Assembly: GCA_036383515.1 (NCBI GenBank)
Contig: DASVOE010000087.1
Span: 1 to 55,904, forward strand
DNA length: 55,904 bases
Reading direction: 5' to 3'
Source of the DNA: CADEDV01 sp036383515
GTDB lineage: Bacteria > Bacteroidota > Bacteroidia > Chitinophagales > Chitinophagaceae
Within the stretch, counting starts at the first letter, position 1. The number at the start of each line of letters is the position of its first letter. Below are positions 25,359 to 34,512 of the stretch, piece after piece. Below the pieces are notes generated by a model. It did no database searches. It had not been told where the DNA came from and worked only from the letters and a program-made list of their open reading frames with translations. A program made the position numbers and the translations under genes.

Positions 25359-25667
25359 AATAATAAGAATAACATAAAAGCGTTCTGAATCTCAGAACGC
25401 TTTTGTTTATCGACCCTTACTACTGCAGACACGTTCCCTTTTCATTTAATAAGAGCAAATGCTTATAAAAAGAAAAGCTTTTTTTAGTTCAGCTGTTTAA
25501 ACGAACTTTATTCAACAGCATCATTTTATAGTTTCTGGATAACTGTTCTTTTTATTTTCCCCACCTTTTTAGATGTTGTGATATTTTTTATAAACAGATA
25601 AATAACGAAACCCGGGGTTAATGATATTCGTAGTTATTAAATATTACCCCGGATTATATGATCAGGT
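25359..25667. other. 309-bp intergenic region before the histidine kinase
   Basis: It holds the terminator at 25376-25404 and a long inverted repeat close to the kinase start (CCGGGGT 25612-25618 and ACCCCGG 25646-25652, with partial pairing of the AT-rich sequence inside). The rest is AT-rich with no gene and no match to the full promoter consensus. Confidence 0.6.
25376..25404 (+). terminator. rho-independent terminator (also symmetrical)
   Basis: A perfect 13-bp stem AAAAGCGTTCTGA / TCAGAACGCTTTT with a 3-nt loop ATC. The T-rich right arm makes it a strong terminator for the T9SS cargo gene, and the A-rich left arm would let it work in the other direction. Confidence 0.88.
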
Positions 25668-27953
25668 ATGCAGGAGTTGAACAATAAAGATTTTAAACAT
25701 TTTTTTGAAACAGCGCCAGCGTTGAATTTAGTGTTGTCTCCCGATCTTTTTATAATTGCCGTTAGTGATGCCTATCTCGCTGCTACCAATACAAAGCGGG
25801 AAATTATTATTGGACAGTACCTTTTTACTGTATTTCCGGATAATCCTGCAGACCCTCATGCAACAGGTGTAAATAATTTAAAAGCTTCACTTTACTATAC
25901 ATTAGAACATCGTATTTCACATACGATGGCCATTCAGAAATATGATATAAGAACACCGGACGGAAGTTTTGAAGAAAGATTCTGGCAACCTGTCAACACA
26001 CCCGTGGTAAATGATGCCGGCAACGTAACAGCGATTATTCACCAGGTAGAAGATGTGACCCGGCAAGTGCGACTGCAACAGGAGGCGACCATCAATACAA
26101 GGAGGTATGAACAACACCTGGAAGAGCTTAACCGGGAGTTGGAAGAACAGGTAAGTACAAAAACCGCCCAGCTCACCAATATTTTTGAAAGAATTACAGA
26201 TGGCTTTATAGCCCTGGATAAAAATTTTTGTTACACGTATACCAACAAACGAATTGGCGAGTTAACACACCGTGACCCTGCTTCGCTTATCGGTAAAAAT
26301 ATCTGGGATGAATTTCCTGATGCTGTAGGCTCTGCTACCTATCATGCATTTGTCACAGCCATGGCTCAGCAACAATACATTTGTAATACAGACTATTTTA
26401 GAACACTTGATCTCTGGCAGGAAAATCACATTTACCCATCGCCGGATGGATTGTCTGTTTTTATCCGGGATATTTCGGAAAGAAAAAAAGCGGAAGCACT
26501 GTTGAAGACCGAAGAACAGAAATACAGGTTTCTTTTTGAAAGTAATCCCATGCCCATGTGGATGCTTGCCATGCCCGATAGGAAATTTATTGCCGTGAAT
26601 GAATCAGCCGTCAAACATTATGGTTATTCAAGGGAAGAATTTCTTAGCATGAGTGCAAAAGAGATCCGTCCGCCTGAGGAACAGGACCGGTTCATGTTAA
26701 GTATAAATGAAATGCAACCGGGAATATATAATGCTGGTATCTGGCGTCACCAAAAAAAGAATGGAGCCGTAATAGATGTGGAGATCGTTGCTCATGATAC
26801 CTATTATGATGGAAAGCCGGCCCGTCTTGTTTTAGCTAATGATGTATCTGAACGGTTAAAGATAGAAGAAGCCCTGCGGCAAAGCGAAGAGATCAACCGG
26901 CTCATCATGAGCTCTGCGCTGAATGCCATTGTTTGTATGGATATGGAAGGCAAGATCATCTTCTGGAACCCCCAGGCAGAAAAGACATTTGGCTGGGAGA
27001 AGGAGGAGGTCATTGGCCGTACATTAGCCGACACCATTGTGCCCCGTCAGTATCGTGATTTTCATAAGAAAGGACTGGATCATTATATTAAAACGGGAAA
27101 AGGATCGATGCTTCGGAAAATGATAGAGATCACAGCGATTAAAAAGAATGGTGAAGAATTCCCGGTTGAACTGGCTATCATTCCCGTAAAAGAAAATGGG
27201 AATGAATTTTTTTGCTCCTTTATCCAGGATATTACAGAGCGAAAACAAGCAGAAGAACAACTAAAACAATCACATGAGCAGCTGCGTCAACTGGCCTCTC
27301 ACCTGCAGCAGGTAAGAGAAGAGGAACAAAAGCGAATTGCCCGTGAAGTGCATGATGAATTAGGGCAACATATTACCGGGTTAAAAATGGACGTGGCCTG
27401 GATCTGGAAAAAAATGGCGGGCACTAAAAACGCAATGCCTATAGAAGAGAAGCTTACCGAAATGACGATGCTGCTCGATTCAGCTGTACGTACTATCCGT
27501 AAAATTGCTTCCGAGCTCCGGCCCAGTATCCTCGATAACCTGGGATTGATTGCTGCATTGGAATGGCAAACCAAAGAATTTGAAAAACGGTTTTTGATTC
27601 CTGTTGAATTTAAAACCAATATTCCTTTATTGGAAGTTGATCCGGATATCGCTACAGGTTTATTCCGTCTCTACCAGGAATCATTAACCAATATTGCCCG
27701 TCATGCAGAAGCTTCTAATGTATATGCAGACTTGCAATTAAAAAACGGGCAGCTGCTGTTAACGGTTCATGATAATGGGAAAGGGTTTGATGTAAGCGAA
27801 TCAGATAATAAAAAAACACTGGGATTATTAGGAATGAAAGAAAGAGTGTTAATGCTGAATGGAAATTTACAAATAACCAGTACTCCCGGTAATGGTACAA
27901 AAATCAGTATTACTGTACCGTTGCCTGTTAATAAAATTATTTTCCATGAATGA
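25668..27953 (+). CDS. cytoplasmic multi-PAS sensor histidine kinase (NarL/DesK type)
   Basis: A 761-residue kinase without membrane segments. Four PAS-type domains are visible (about 10-130, 168-275, 285-400 and 410-530), each ending in a DIT/DISERKKAE-type PAC linker, with a coiled coil at about 135-165. The HisKA_3 dimerisation domain carries the phospho-acceptor His562 in REVHDELGQ. The HATPase_c domain (about 660-755) has NIARHA, DNGKGF and GLLGMKER boxes. This type normally phosphorylates a NarL/FixJ response regulator, but none is adjacent, so it is an orphan in this window. No haem or FAD motif in the PAS domains is certain and the signal is unknown. Confidence 0.92.
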   Translation: MQELNNKDFKHFFETAPALNLVLSPDLFIIAVSDAYLAATNTKREIIIGQYLFTVFPDNPADPHATGVNNLKASLYYTLEHRISHTMAIQKYDIRTPDGSFEERFWQPVNTPVVNDAGNVTAIIHQVEDVTRQVRLQQEATINTRRYEQHLEELNRELEEQVSTKTAQLTNIFERITDGFIALDKNFCYTYTNKRIGELTHRDPASLIGKNIWDEFPDAVGSATYHAFVTAMAQQQYICNTDYFRTLDLWQENHIYPSPDGLSVFIRDISERKKAEALLKTEEQKYRFLFESNPMPMWMLAMPDRKFIAVNESAVKHYGYSREEFLSMSAKEIRPPEEQDRFMLSINEMQPGIYNAGIWRHQKKNGAVIDVEIVAHDTYYDGKPARLVLANDVSERLKIEEALRQSEEINRLIMSSALNAIVCMDMEGKIIFWNPQAEKTFGWEKEEVIGRTLADTIVPRQYRDFHKKGLDHYIKTGKGSMLRKMIEITAIKKNGEEFPVELAIIPVKENGNEFFCSFIQDITERKQAEEQLKQSHEQLRQLASHLQQVREEEQKRIAREVHDELGQHITGLKMDVAWIWKKMAGTKNAMPIEEKLTEMTMLLDSAVRTIRKIASELRPSILDNLGLIAALEWQTKEFEKRFLIPVEFKTNIPLLEVDPDIATGLFRLYQESLTNIARHAEASNVYADLQLKNGQLLLTVHDNGKGFDVSESDNKKTLGLLGMKERVLMLNGNLQITSTPGNGTKISITVPLPVNKIIFHE

Positions 27954-27970
27954 ACGGAGAGTAAGCTAAC

Positions 27971-28336
27971 TTACTTTTCTCTCGGGTCTTTCCATACCAG
28001 CCTTATATGTTTGGCTGTTTGATCAAAATCGGGACATTTACCATCTCCTTTCCCTGTTAAACCACCATTTGGTGCACACATATAATTGCAGGCAGTGTCT
28101 AAAAGTGTATTATAAAAATCGCAGCAATCACTGCTGAATAAAAATACCCGTTTGCCATTATAACTATACTCATTTACTTCTGCCGGAGGATTCCAGCGGG
28201 GTTGTGTTTTTATGGAATCTATCTTTTGCTGAATACAGGAGGGAATATCATTGATGGCGTTGGGACCTGCTTTTTTATTCTTACAGGTTTCGCTCATCAA
28301 CACAGGTACAGCCAGCAATAACATAAATAATTTCAT
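27971..28336 (-). CDS. small exported protein, DUF6970-like
   Basis: A 121-residue protein that begins MKLFMLLLAVPVLMSETC and has a short hydrophobic signal region, possibly with a lipobox-like Cys, although the context (MSETC) is poor. The body, IPSCIQQKIDSIKTQPRWNPPAEV, YNGKRVFLFSSDCCDFYN and GGLTGKGDGKCPDF, matches what I remember of the DUF6970 family: small, with conserved Cys pairs and a GKGDGKCPDF motif. Function is unknown. The start at 28336 is preferred to an upstream in-frame ATG at 28405 that would overlap the obgE promoter and start. Confidence 0.65.
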   Translation of the reverse strand: MKLFMLLLAVPVLMSETCKNKKAGPNAINDIPSCIQQKIDSIKTQPRWNPPAEVNEYSYNGKRVFLFSSDCCDFYNTLLDTACNYMCAPNGGLTGKGDGKCPDFDQTAKHIRLVWKDPREK

Positions 28337-28361
28337 ACGGAAGGTTTGGTTAGTTAAAGAA

Positions 28362-28369
28362 TATATTTG
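28362..28369 (+). promoter_or_regulatory. -7 box (TATATTTG) of obgE
   Basis: TATATTTG matches TAnnTTTG and lies 22 nt before the TTG start of obgE. A TTTG at 28345-28348 is too close (13 nt) to be the usual -33 element, so only the -7 half is convincing. Confidence 0.45.
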
Positions 28370-28391
28370 CAATTCACATAAAGGTAGAGTT

Positions 28392-29393
28392 TTGGAAAAA
28401 AGCAACTTTGTTGATCAGATCAGGATATTTTGCCGCAGCGGACATGGTGGGGCCGGCAGCAGGCACTTTATGCGTAACAAATTTACTGCCATGGGTGGTC
28501 CGGATGGGGGTGATGGCGGCCGTGGAGCTCATATTATTTTAAAAGGCAATAAAAATCTCTGGACACTACTTCACCTGCGGTATTATAAAAATGTGCTGGC
28601 AGAAAATGGTGAAGGCGGCAGTGGCAATAATAGTTCAGGAAGAGCCGGTAAAGACATAATCATTGAAGTGCCCTTGGGTACCATTGCAAGAGATGAAGAA
28701 ACCGATCTGCAGGAAGTGGAAATATTAGAAGATGGACAGGAAGTGATATGGATAGAAGGTGGAAAAGGTGGGTTAGGGAATGCCCAGTTTGCCACACCCA
28801 CTAACCAGGCACCTGAATACGCACAACCCGGGTTGCCCGGCAAAGAAGCATGGAAAGTGCTTGAACTAAAAGTGCTGGCAGATGTGGGATTGGTTGGTTT
28901 TCCCAATGCCGGTAAATCAACATTGCTTTCGGTTATCACAGCGGCCAAACCTAAGATCGCTGATTATGCATTCACCACTATTGTTCCCAATCTCGGCATG
29001 GTAGAATACCGCGATGGCAAAAGTTTTTGCATAGCCGATCTGCCGGGTATCATTGAAGGAGCAGCGGAAGGAAAGGGATTGGGTCACCGCTTCCTTCGTC
29101 ATATTGAAAGGAATTCAGCGCTGTTGTTTTTAATTCCTGCCGACAGCGATGGCCACCGGAAAGAATATGATATACTCGTTAATGAACTTGAAAAATATAA
29201 TCCCGATCTTTTGCACAAGCAATTCATCATTGCCATCAGCAAAAGTGATATGCTGGATGACGAATTAAAAGCAGCTATTGAAAAAGAATTGCCTGCTGAT
29301 ATCCCTCACCTTTTTATCTCCTCTCTTACGAATAAAGGGCTGGTGCAATTAAAAGACCTGCTCTGGAAAGTATTGAATGAAGAAGTAAAATAA
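28392..29393 (+). CDS. obgE: GTPase ObgE/CgtA (TTG start)
   Basis: A 333-residue protein. The glycine-rich OBG domain occupies about residues 1-158 (CRSGHGGAGSRHF, GGPDGGDGGRG). The GTPase domain has G1 GFPNAGKST (169-177), G3 DLPGIIEGA and G4 SKSD. It acts in ribosome assembly and stress control. No ATG fits: the conserved N-terminus SNFVDQIRIFCRSG is preceded by TTG (28392), and the nearest in-frame ATGs lie far upstream inside the divergent gene's region or within the OBG domain. TTG with AGGTAGAG upstream is therefore taken as the start. The C-terminus lacks the extra domain of longer Obg proteins, as usual in Bacteroidota. Confidence 0.93.
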   Translation: MEKSNFVDQIRIFCRSGHGGAGSRHFMRNKFTAMGGPDGGDGGRGAHIILKGNKNLWTLLHLRYYKNVLAENGEGGSGNNSSGRAGKDIIIEVPLGTIARDEETDLQEVEILEDGQEVIWIEGGKGGLGNAQFATPTNQAPEYAQPGLPGKEAWKVLELKVLADVGLVGFPNAGKSTLLSVITAAKPKIADYAFTTIVPNLGMVEYRDGKSFCIADLPGIIEGAAEGKGLGHRFLRHIERNSALLFLIPADSDGHRKEYDILVNELEKYNPDLLHKQFIIAISKSDMLDDELKAAIEKELPADIPHLFISSLTNKGLVQLKDLLWKVLNEEVK

Positions 29394-29519
29394 TTTCTTT
29401 TTGCCTGCCGCTATCAGAAGCCATTTAATAAAATGTTGAACAGGAAACGATAACTCCCCACAGGAAAATACAGGTTTTTGATACCAACTTCGCTTCTTAA
29501 ATAGTATATAACTGAATTG

Positions 29520-29672
29520 GGTAGTGTACCAGTTTGAAAATGAAAAACTGGGAACACGGATGACACTGATTGAACGGATATATCTGTGTAAATCCATCTG
29601 ATCCGTGTCATCCGTGTTCCCCTTTGCCTGAGATAAAAAGTACCTGATAAATTTTGAAACTGATACACTACC
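29520..29672. mobile_element. MITE-like element, copy A (153 bp), with 8-bp target site duplication
   Basis: The ends are GGTAGTGTACCAGTTTG (left) and the inverse of GGTAGTGTATCAGTTTC (right): a 22-bp terminal inverted repeat with two mismatches. CTGAATTG is repeated exactly on both sides (29512-29519 and 29673-29680), a target site duplication. The core is a perfect 17-bp inverted repeat built on GGAACACGGATGACAC (29550-29566 with 29605-29621). It has no coding capacity, so it must be moved by a transposase elsewhere. A second copy with the same shell but a different core is at 38605-38744. Confidence 0.85.
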
Positions 29673-29685
29673 CTGAATTGTTGTT

Positions 29686-29717
29686 TTTGGCGGCACTTAT
29701 TTTTTATACTAGGTTTG
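29686..29717 (+). promoter_or_regulatory. Bacteroidota-type promoter of the S46 peptidase gene
   Basis: TTTG (29686-29689), a 20-nt gap and TAGGTTTG (29710-29717) match the full consensus. The predicted start near 29720 gives a leader of about 16 nt. It lies 13 bp right of the MITE-like element, whose insertion therefore stopped just short of the promoter. Confidence 0.75.
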
Positions 29718-29735
29718 TTCACTAAATTTTCAGGT

Positions 29736-31901
29736 ATGAAAAAATTTCTTTTAACAATTGTATTATTCCTTTCCCTTATTGCCAGGTCTTTTGCCGATGA
29801 GGGAATGTGGCTACCACTTTTATTAGGTCAGCAGGTGTATAATGATATGGTGAAAAAAGGATTGAAACTGACCAACGATCAATTGTATAATATTAATAAG
29901 GCTTCACTTAAAGATGCGATCATCATTTTTGGAGGAGGGTGCACCGGCGAGATCGTAAGTGCTGAAGGATTGATCTTCACTAACCACCACTGCGGGTATG
30001 ATGCGATTGCCAATGCAAGTACTGTAGACAATAACTACCTGCAAAATGGTTTTTATGCGAAAAATAGAGGAGAAGAAATTCCTACCACGTTAACGATACA
30101 ATTCCTGCTGCGGATTGACGATGTAACGGCACTCGTTCTTGATTCATTAAAAGGATTGAGTGGCACCGAAAGAGTGCAGCGCCAGGCGGCCATTCTTGCT
30201 AATATCAATAAAAGAATGAGTGACGCTTCTCAGAGTATCGAGGTAAGAGTAAGCTCCTTATTTAAAGGAAACCAGTTCATGGCTTTTGTGTACCAGCGCT
30301 TCAGTGATATTCGCCTGGTAGGAGCTCCGCCGGAGAGTGTTGGTAAGTTTGGTGGCGATACGGATAACTGGGAATGGCCCCGTCATACCGGCGACTTTTC
30401 TGTATTCAGGGTGTATACTGATCCCGAGGGCAAACCGGCAAAATATGCAGCAGATAATAAACCGATGAAACCTAAATGGTATTTGCCGGTATCCATAAAG
30501 CCGCTGAAAGATGGTGATTTTGCGATGATCTGGGGTTATCCGGGCAGCACCAACCGCTATGAAAGTTCGTATGGTATTTCAATAGCTACTGATATTAATA
30601 ATCCTGCACTGGTAAAGCTGCGTGACATAAGGTTGAAATATATGTTTGAAGAAATGAAAAAAGATCCGGCGGTTAAACTACAACTGGCTTCTTCGTATGC
30701 CGGTATCGCTAACTACTGGAAATTTTATGATGGTGAAACCAAACAGCTGTTGAAGTATGATGTGTTGGGTCAAAAGAAAAAAGCCGAAGAAAAATTCAAT
30801 GCATGGGCAAAAGGGAAATCGGAATATCAAAATCTTTTTGCCGACTGGGGTAAAGCCTATGATACATGGAGACCTTATACCAAACACCGCCAGTATATCA
30901 ATGAAGGAATTTTGGGTTCGCCCCTGATGGCATTTGCTTCCAGCTTATTACAATTAGAAGCGGCAATGGTAAAAACAAGTTCTACACAGGCCGATATAAA
31001 GAAAGCCCTGGATGCAGCTAACCAGCAACGCAAATCTTTCCTGGAAGAAGAAAATAAAGTATCTGATCAAAACATTGTGGCAGCCATTACAAGAACGTTT
31101 TATGAGGATATCGTGAAGGATCAGCATCCTGTAGGTTTTTATGGTAATTTAAAAAACACTTATGGACCTCTGAATGATGATGCAACCTATAAAAAATATG
31201 CAGCGGATATTTTCAGTAAAACGATGCTACTGGATGATGCAAAATGGAATGCTTTCCTTGCTAACCCGGATGCCAACACCTTGCAGAACGATCCTGCCTT
31301 TGCGTATGTGTCTGCTTTTTATACTAATTATACCGGCAAATACCTTCCTTATTTTCAGCAGTTCACTGCTAAAAATGCAGAGTATGGAAGATTATACCTG
31401 AAAGGGATTATGGAAATGGATCCGGCAAAAGCAAAAATGATGTATCCCGATGCTACGTTTACGATGAGGGTGAGCTACGGCGCTGTAAAATCTTATCGCC
31501 CGCGGGATGCCGTTTTCTATGATTATGTAACTACATCAAAAGGGATTTTAGAAAAATATAAACCCGGGGATTATGAATTTGATCTGCCTGCCCGGCAAAT
31601 AGAGCTGCTGAAGAAAAAAGATTTTGGGCAATACATGGACCCTACCCGGAAAGACCTGGTGATTGGTTTTATTACTACCAATGATATTACCGGTGGCAAC
31701 TCGGGTTCGCCGGTATTAAATAGTAAAGGCGAACTGATCGGCCTTGCATTCGATGGCAACTATGAAGCGCTGAGTCATAAACTGGCGTTTGACAAAGACC
31801 TGAACCGCACGATCAATGTTGATATCCGTTATGTATTGTGGTGCATTGATAAATTGGGCGGAGCCACTAACATTATCAAAGAATTGAAACTGATGAAATA
31901 A
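29736..31901 (+). CDS. S46 family dipeptidyl-peptidase (DPP7-like)
   Basis: A 721-residue exported serine peptidase with a signal peptide (1-21). The catalytic His is in TNHHCGYDA (His85) and the Ser in GGNSGSP (Ser656). DPP7 and DPP11 release dipeptides from peptide N-termini in the periplasm. After Ser656 the sequence reads FDGNYEAL. DPP7 has Gly at the S1-defining position here whereas DPP11 has Arg, so hydrophobic P1 specificity (DPP7-like) is inferred. The ATG at 29736 begins a standard signal peptide; an ATG at 29715 lies inside the promoter. A terminator follows the stop. Confidence 0.93.
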   Translation: MKKFLLTIVLFLSLIARSFADEGMWLPLLLGQQVYNDMVKKGLKLTNDQLYNINKASLKDAIIIFGGGCTGEIVSAEGLIFTNHHCGYDAIANASTVDNNYLQNGFYAKNRGEEIPTTLTIQFLLRIDDVTALVLDSLKGLSGTERVQRQAAILANINKRMSDASQSIEVRVSSLFKGNQFMAFVYQRFSDIRLVGAPPESVGKFGGDTDNWEWPRHTGDFSVFRVYTDPEGKPAKYAADNKPMKPKWYLPVSIKPLKDGDFAMIWGYPGSTNRYESSYGISIATDINNPALVKLRDIRLKYMFEEMKKDPAVKLQLASSYAGIANYWKFYDGETKQLLKYDVLGQKKKAEEKFNAWAKGKSEYQNLFADWGKAYDTWRPYTKHRQYINEGILGSPLMAFASSLLQLEAAMVKTSSTQADIKKALDAANQQRKSFLEEENKVSDQNIVAAITRTFYEDIVKDQHPVGFYGNLKNTYGPLNDDATYKKYAADIFSKTMLLDDAKWNAFLANPDANTLQNDPAFAYVSAFYTNYTGKYLPYFQQFTAKNAEYGRLYLKGIMEMDPAKAKMMYPDATFTMRVSYGAVKSYRPRDAVFYDYVTTSKGILEKYKPGDYEFDLPARQIELLKKKDFGQYMDPTRKDLVIGFITTNDITGGNSGSPVLNSKGELIGLAFDGNYEALSHKLAFDKDLNRTINVDIRYVLWCIDKLGGATNIIKELKLMK

Positions 31902-31922
31902 TTAATAACAAGATTTATCTTT

Positions 31923-31953
31923 AAGCGTTGGCATACAAGTCAACGCTTTTTTT
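31923..31953 (+). terminator. rho-independent terminator of the S46 peptidase gene
   Basis: AAGCGTTG (31923-31930) and CAACGCTT (31941-31948) form a perfect 8-bp stem with a 10-nt loop, and a run of T residues reaches 31953. It lies 21 nt after the stop codon. Confidence 0.85.
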
Positions 31954-32024
31954 ATTATTCACCTGTTTCAAAAATGATTGGCATTGTCAAATAATAAGAT
32001 AAATTCGTTTTATAAATAATTCAA

Positions 32025-32699
32025 TTGCGAAACCCTGTCAAACTATATTTACTAGCTCTTACTTTCTTTATAGCACAAGATGCCAGTTCACAGTTCCCGG
32101 TATTTAGTCTTTCTACAGACCTCGGAGCACAACGAAGTTTTAAAAAGGAACAACAATACTGGGCGTTCGGACATACACTCCAGGGACATTTCAATTTCAC
32201 TCCTAAAGACGGAATTTATCTGTGGCTTTCCTATTACACCAATGGCGACTTTAGTAACAAAGTAACAGCCACTGCAAAATCACCGGCTACTTTACCACAG
32301 CAGATCGTTTACACAAATAATGCGATAATGGGGCTAAAGCATTTTTCAACCGGGTGGAAAAAATATCTTAAGGGAACATTTGATAATGAAGAAGGATGGA
32401 ATCTTTATGGCTATGCAGGTTTTGGTTTATTATTCGGAAGAATCGAGAACACTCACTCTGTTGCAATCGATACGAATGATTATTATGTTCCCGTAAGAAG
32501 CGGGAAAGCCAATTTTAAGCGACTCACCTTTGATCTCGGGTTAGGTTACGAGATACCCTTGGGCGGTGATATTTATTTTTATATGGAAGGTCGTGCCTGG
32601 ATACCAGCGTCTGATTATCCCAGTAAATTTCTTTTTGTCAATGACAATGCACCTTTAGTAGGTATGTTGAATGCGGGCATTCGTATTTTATTCAACTAA
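32025..32699 (+). CDS. outer-membrane beta-barrel-like exported protein (TTG start)
   Basis: A 224-residue protein with a signal peptide (about 1-22, ending QDASSQF). Alternating aromatic and polar strands follow throughout (YLWLSYYTNGDF, WNLYGYAGFGLLFGRIE, IYFYMEGRAWIP), and the C-terminal residue pattern is that of small outer-membrane barrels. No specific family is recognised. The only start giving a full signal peptide is TTG at 32025; the first in-frame ATG is far inside. It stands alone between two terminated or opposing genes, ending 9 nt from the convergent lipoprotein gene. Confidence 0.65.
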   Translation: MRNPVKLYLLALTFFIAQDASSQFPVFSLSTDLGAQRSFKKEQQYWAFGHTLQGHFNFTPKDGIYLWLSYYTNGDFSNKVTATAKSPATLPQQIVYTNNAIMGLKHFSTGWKKYLKGTFDNEEGWNLYGYAGFGLLFGRIENTHSVAIDTNDYYVPVRSGKANFKRLTFDLGLGYEIPLGGDIYFYMEGRAWIPASDYPSKFLFVNDNAPLVGMLNAGIRILFN

Positions 32700-32708
32700 C
32701 ACGAACGA

Positions 32709-33248
32709 TCAATTTGGTTTTACATCAAATCTCCCTTCTGTTACAGATATAGCTTGTGGCGTGTTATAAAGATTAATAGCAGTGAACTCGAAAGTGCCGG
32801 CAACAACCTGGTTGACGGTATCTACTTTGGTAATGGTTATGGTGCCGGTATATTGCGAAGAGGTGATCCATTCATTTTGCGGGGTAATATTTCTTTTTAC
32901 ATAATAACCATAGCTGCCAATCCTGGAAGGATAGCCTGAGGTAGTTGTATTAAGCGGATAGACACCGGGTGTTCTTACGCTTTTAATATATAATTCAAAC
33001 TCTTTTTCGTTGGGCGAAGAAGCGAAGTTGCGGGCATTGATATAAAGATCACGGTCAGTACCCCAATGCGCCTCCAGTATATTATTCGCCGGAAAAGATC
33101 CGAAACCCTGCGGCACAAAAAAACTTCCGTCTACTTTAGCACCAAATGTATTGGCCCCGGTTTGTGTAGGGGCAGGCAGTTCATCAATTTTTTTCTTACA
33201 GGCTGTTAGTAAAAGCAGGAACGAAAGAACGGTCAGTATATTTTTCAT
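32709..33248 (-). CDS. lipoprotein, DUF6252-like
   Basis: A 179-residue lipoprotein. The signal sequence MKNILTVLSFLLLLTAC has a good lipobox with Cys17, followed by KKKID, a charged stretch typical of Bacteroidota surface lipoproteins. The body LPAPTQTGANTFGAKVDGSFFVPQG matches the start of DUF6252 proteins as I recall them. The rest is a beta-sandwich-like region ending SVTEGRFDVKPN. Function is unknown. A longer frame begins at 33308, but the ATG at 33248 gives the correct signal peptide. Confidence 0.7.
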   Translation of the reverse strand: MKNILTVLSFLLLLTACKKKIDELPAPTQTGANTFGAKVDGSFFVPQGFGSFPANNILEAHWGTDRDLYINARNFASSPNEKEFELYIKSVRTPGVYPLNTTTSGYPSRIGSYGYYVKRNITPQNEWITSSQYTGTITITKVDTVNQVVAGTFEFTAINLYNTPQAISVTEGRFDVKPN

Positions 33249-33396
33249 AGTGATCATTATAATGGTAAACGTTTTCAGGAAGGTTTTGGTATGATATGTC
33301 AAAAACAAAGCCAGAGGAGGAGCAACAGGATTGTTTTCAATAGCAGCGCAGTTCTTATAGTGAGCCGTAGTATCTTTATCGCTTTATTGATAAACT

Positions 33397-34509
33397 ATGC
33401 GTCAACTTATTATACAACAGGTAGAGCTATACAAATTATTTATTCCCCTGAAGGAGCCTTTTGTGATTTCTCTGGGTCCGATTTATAATGCAGAGAATGT
33501 GGTCGTAGTGATCCGGACTAAAGAGGGCATCACCGGTTTTGGTGAGTGCAGCCCTTTTATGAGCATTAATGGAGAAAGCATGGATACCTGTTTTATCGTA
33601 GGACAGTATTTTGCGAAATTATTCAAAGGAAAGAATGCGCTGGACATTGCAGACCGGGTAGCAGATATGGATAAACTGATCTACGGCAACAATAGTATCA
33701 AGAGTGCCTTTGATATAGCGCTGTATGATATCGCTGCGCAGCATACAGGAGAACCTTTATATAAATTTTTAGGCGGTGCAAATAATAAAACGATCATTAC
33801 TGATTATACGGTGAGTATTGGTGAACCAAAGCAAATGGCGATCGATGCCGTAAAAATAAAAGAGCAGGGATACCCTGCCATCAAAGTTAAATTAGGAAAG
33901 AACGGGAAGACAGATGTTGAAAGAATGAAAGGGATAAGAGAAGCAGTGGGTAATGAAATCCCCTTGCGTATAGATGCCAACCAGGGCTGGGGCTTTGATG
34001 AAGCCATTGAAACATTGAATGCCCTGGCTCCGTTGAACATCCAGCATTGCGAAGAGCCGATTGCCCGCTGGGATTTTATGAACCTGCCTAAGATAAAAAA
34101 AGCAAGCCCGATACCCATTATGGCGGATGAAAGTTGTGGTGATGAACATGATGCGGAAAGATTGATCAATATGGATGCCTGTGATTATCTAAATATCAAA
34201 TTGGGTAAGGCCGGGGGAATATTCAAAGCATTAAAAATTGTAGAACAGGCCCGGAAAAAACAAATGCACCTGCAGGTAGGGGCATTTATGGAATCACGAC
34301 TGGCGATGACAGCCTTTGCTCATTTCTCATTGTGTGATCCGTTGATTGAGCATTTTGATTTTGATACGGCATTGATGTTTAAAGAAGATCCGGTAACAGG
34401 TGGTATTCTATATGAAAAGAATGGTGTGGTGAAAGTGCCGGAGGAAGTGGGATTAGGGGCCAAGGTTGATGATTTGTGGCTGAAGAAAATGAAGAAAGTA
34501 ATTATTTAA
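33397..34509 (+). CDS. dipeptide epimerase (enolase superfamily, MR/MLE-type)
   Basis: A 370-residue enolase-superfamily protein. The K-x-K catalytic pair is Lys163/Lys165 in AIKVKLGK. Metal ligands are Asp193 (RIDANQGW), Glu219 or Glu220 (HCEEPI) and Asp244 (MADES), and the second catalytic Lys is Lys268 (NIKLGKAGG). This is the pattern of the muconate-lactonising subgroup that includes L-Ala-D/L-Glu epimerases. It epimerises dipeptides from peptidoglycan or protein turnover in the cytosol. It is 3 nt before the 169-aa gene. The exact dipeptide specificity is not predictable. Confidence 0.87.
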   Translation: MRQLIIQQVELYKLFIPLKEPFVISLGPIYNAENVVVVIRTKEGITGFGECSPFMSINGESMDTCFIVGQYFAKLFKGKNALDIADRVADMDKLIYGNNSIKSAFDIALYDIAAQHTGEPLYKFLGGANNKTIITDYTVSIGEPKQMAIDAVKIKEQGYPAIKVKLGKNGKTDVERMKGIREAVGNEIPLRIDANQGWGFDEAIETLNALAPLNIQHCEEPIARWDFMNLPKIKKASPIPIMADESCGDEHDAERLINMDACDYLNIKLGKAGGIFKALKIVEQARKKQMHLQVGAFMESRLAMTAFAHFSLCDPLIEHFDFDTALMFKEDPVTGGILYEKNGVVKVPEEVGLGAKVDDLWLKKMKKVII

Positions 34510-34512
34510 TAA

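Larger units (their letters stand above)
29394..29735. other. 342-bp intergenic region holding a MITE-like element and a promoter
   Basis: From left to right: about 118 bp with no recognised feature, an 8-bp target duplication, the 153-bp MITE-like element (29520-29672), the second duplication, and the S46 peptidase promoter (29686-29717). Open frames on the minus strand across this stretch are products of the palindrome and are not genes. Confidence 0.8.

Noticed and set aside
28251..28391. Upstream ATG starts for ObgE
   Set aside because: They would add 47 residues antisense to the DUF6970-like gene; the conserved OBG domain begins right after TTG 28392.
29349..29722. Two overlapping minus-strand frames of more than 100 codons
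   Set aside because: They are translations across the MITE-like palindrome and its flanks, with no family features.
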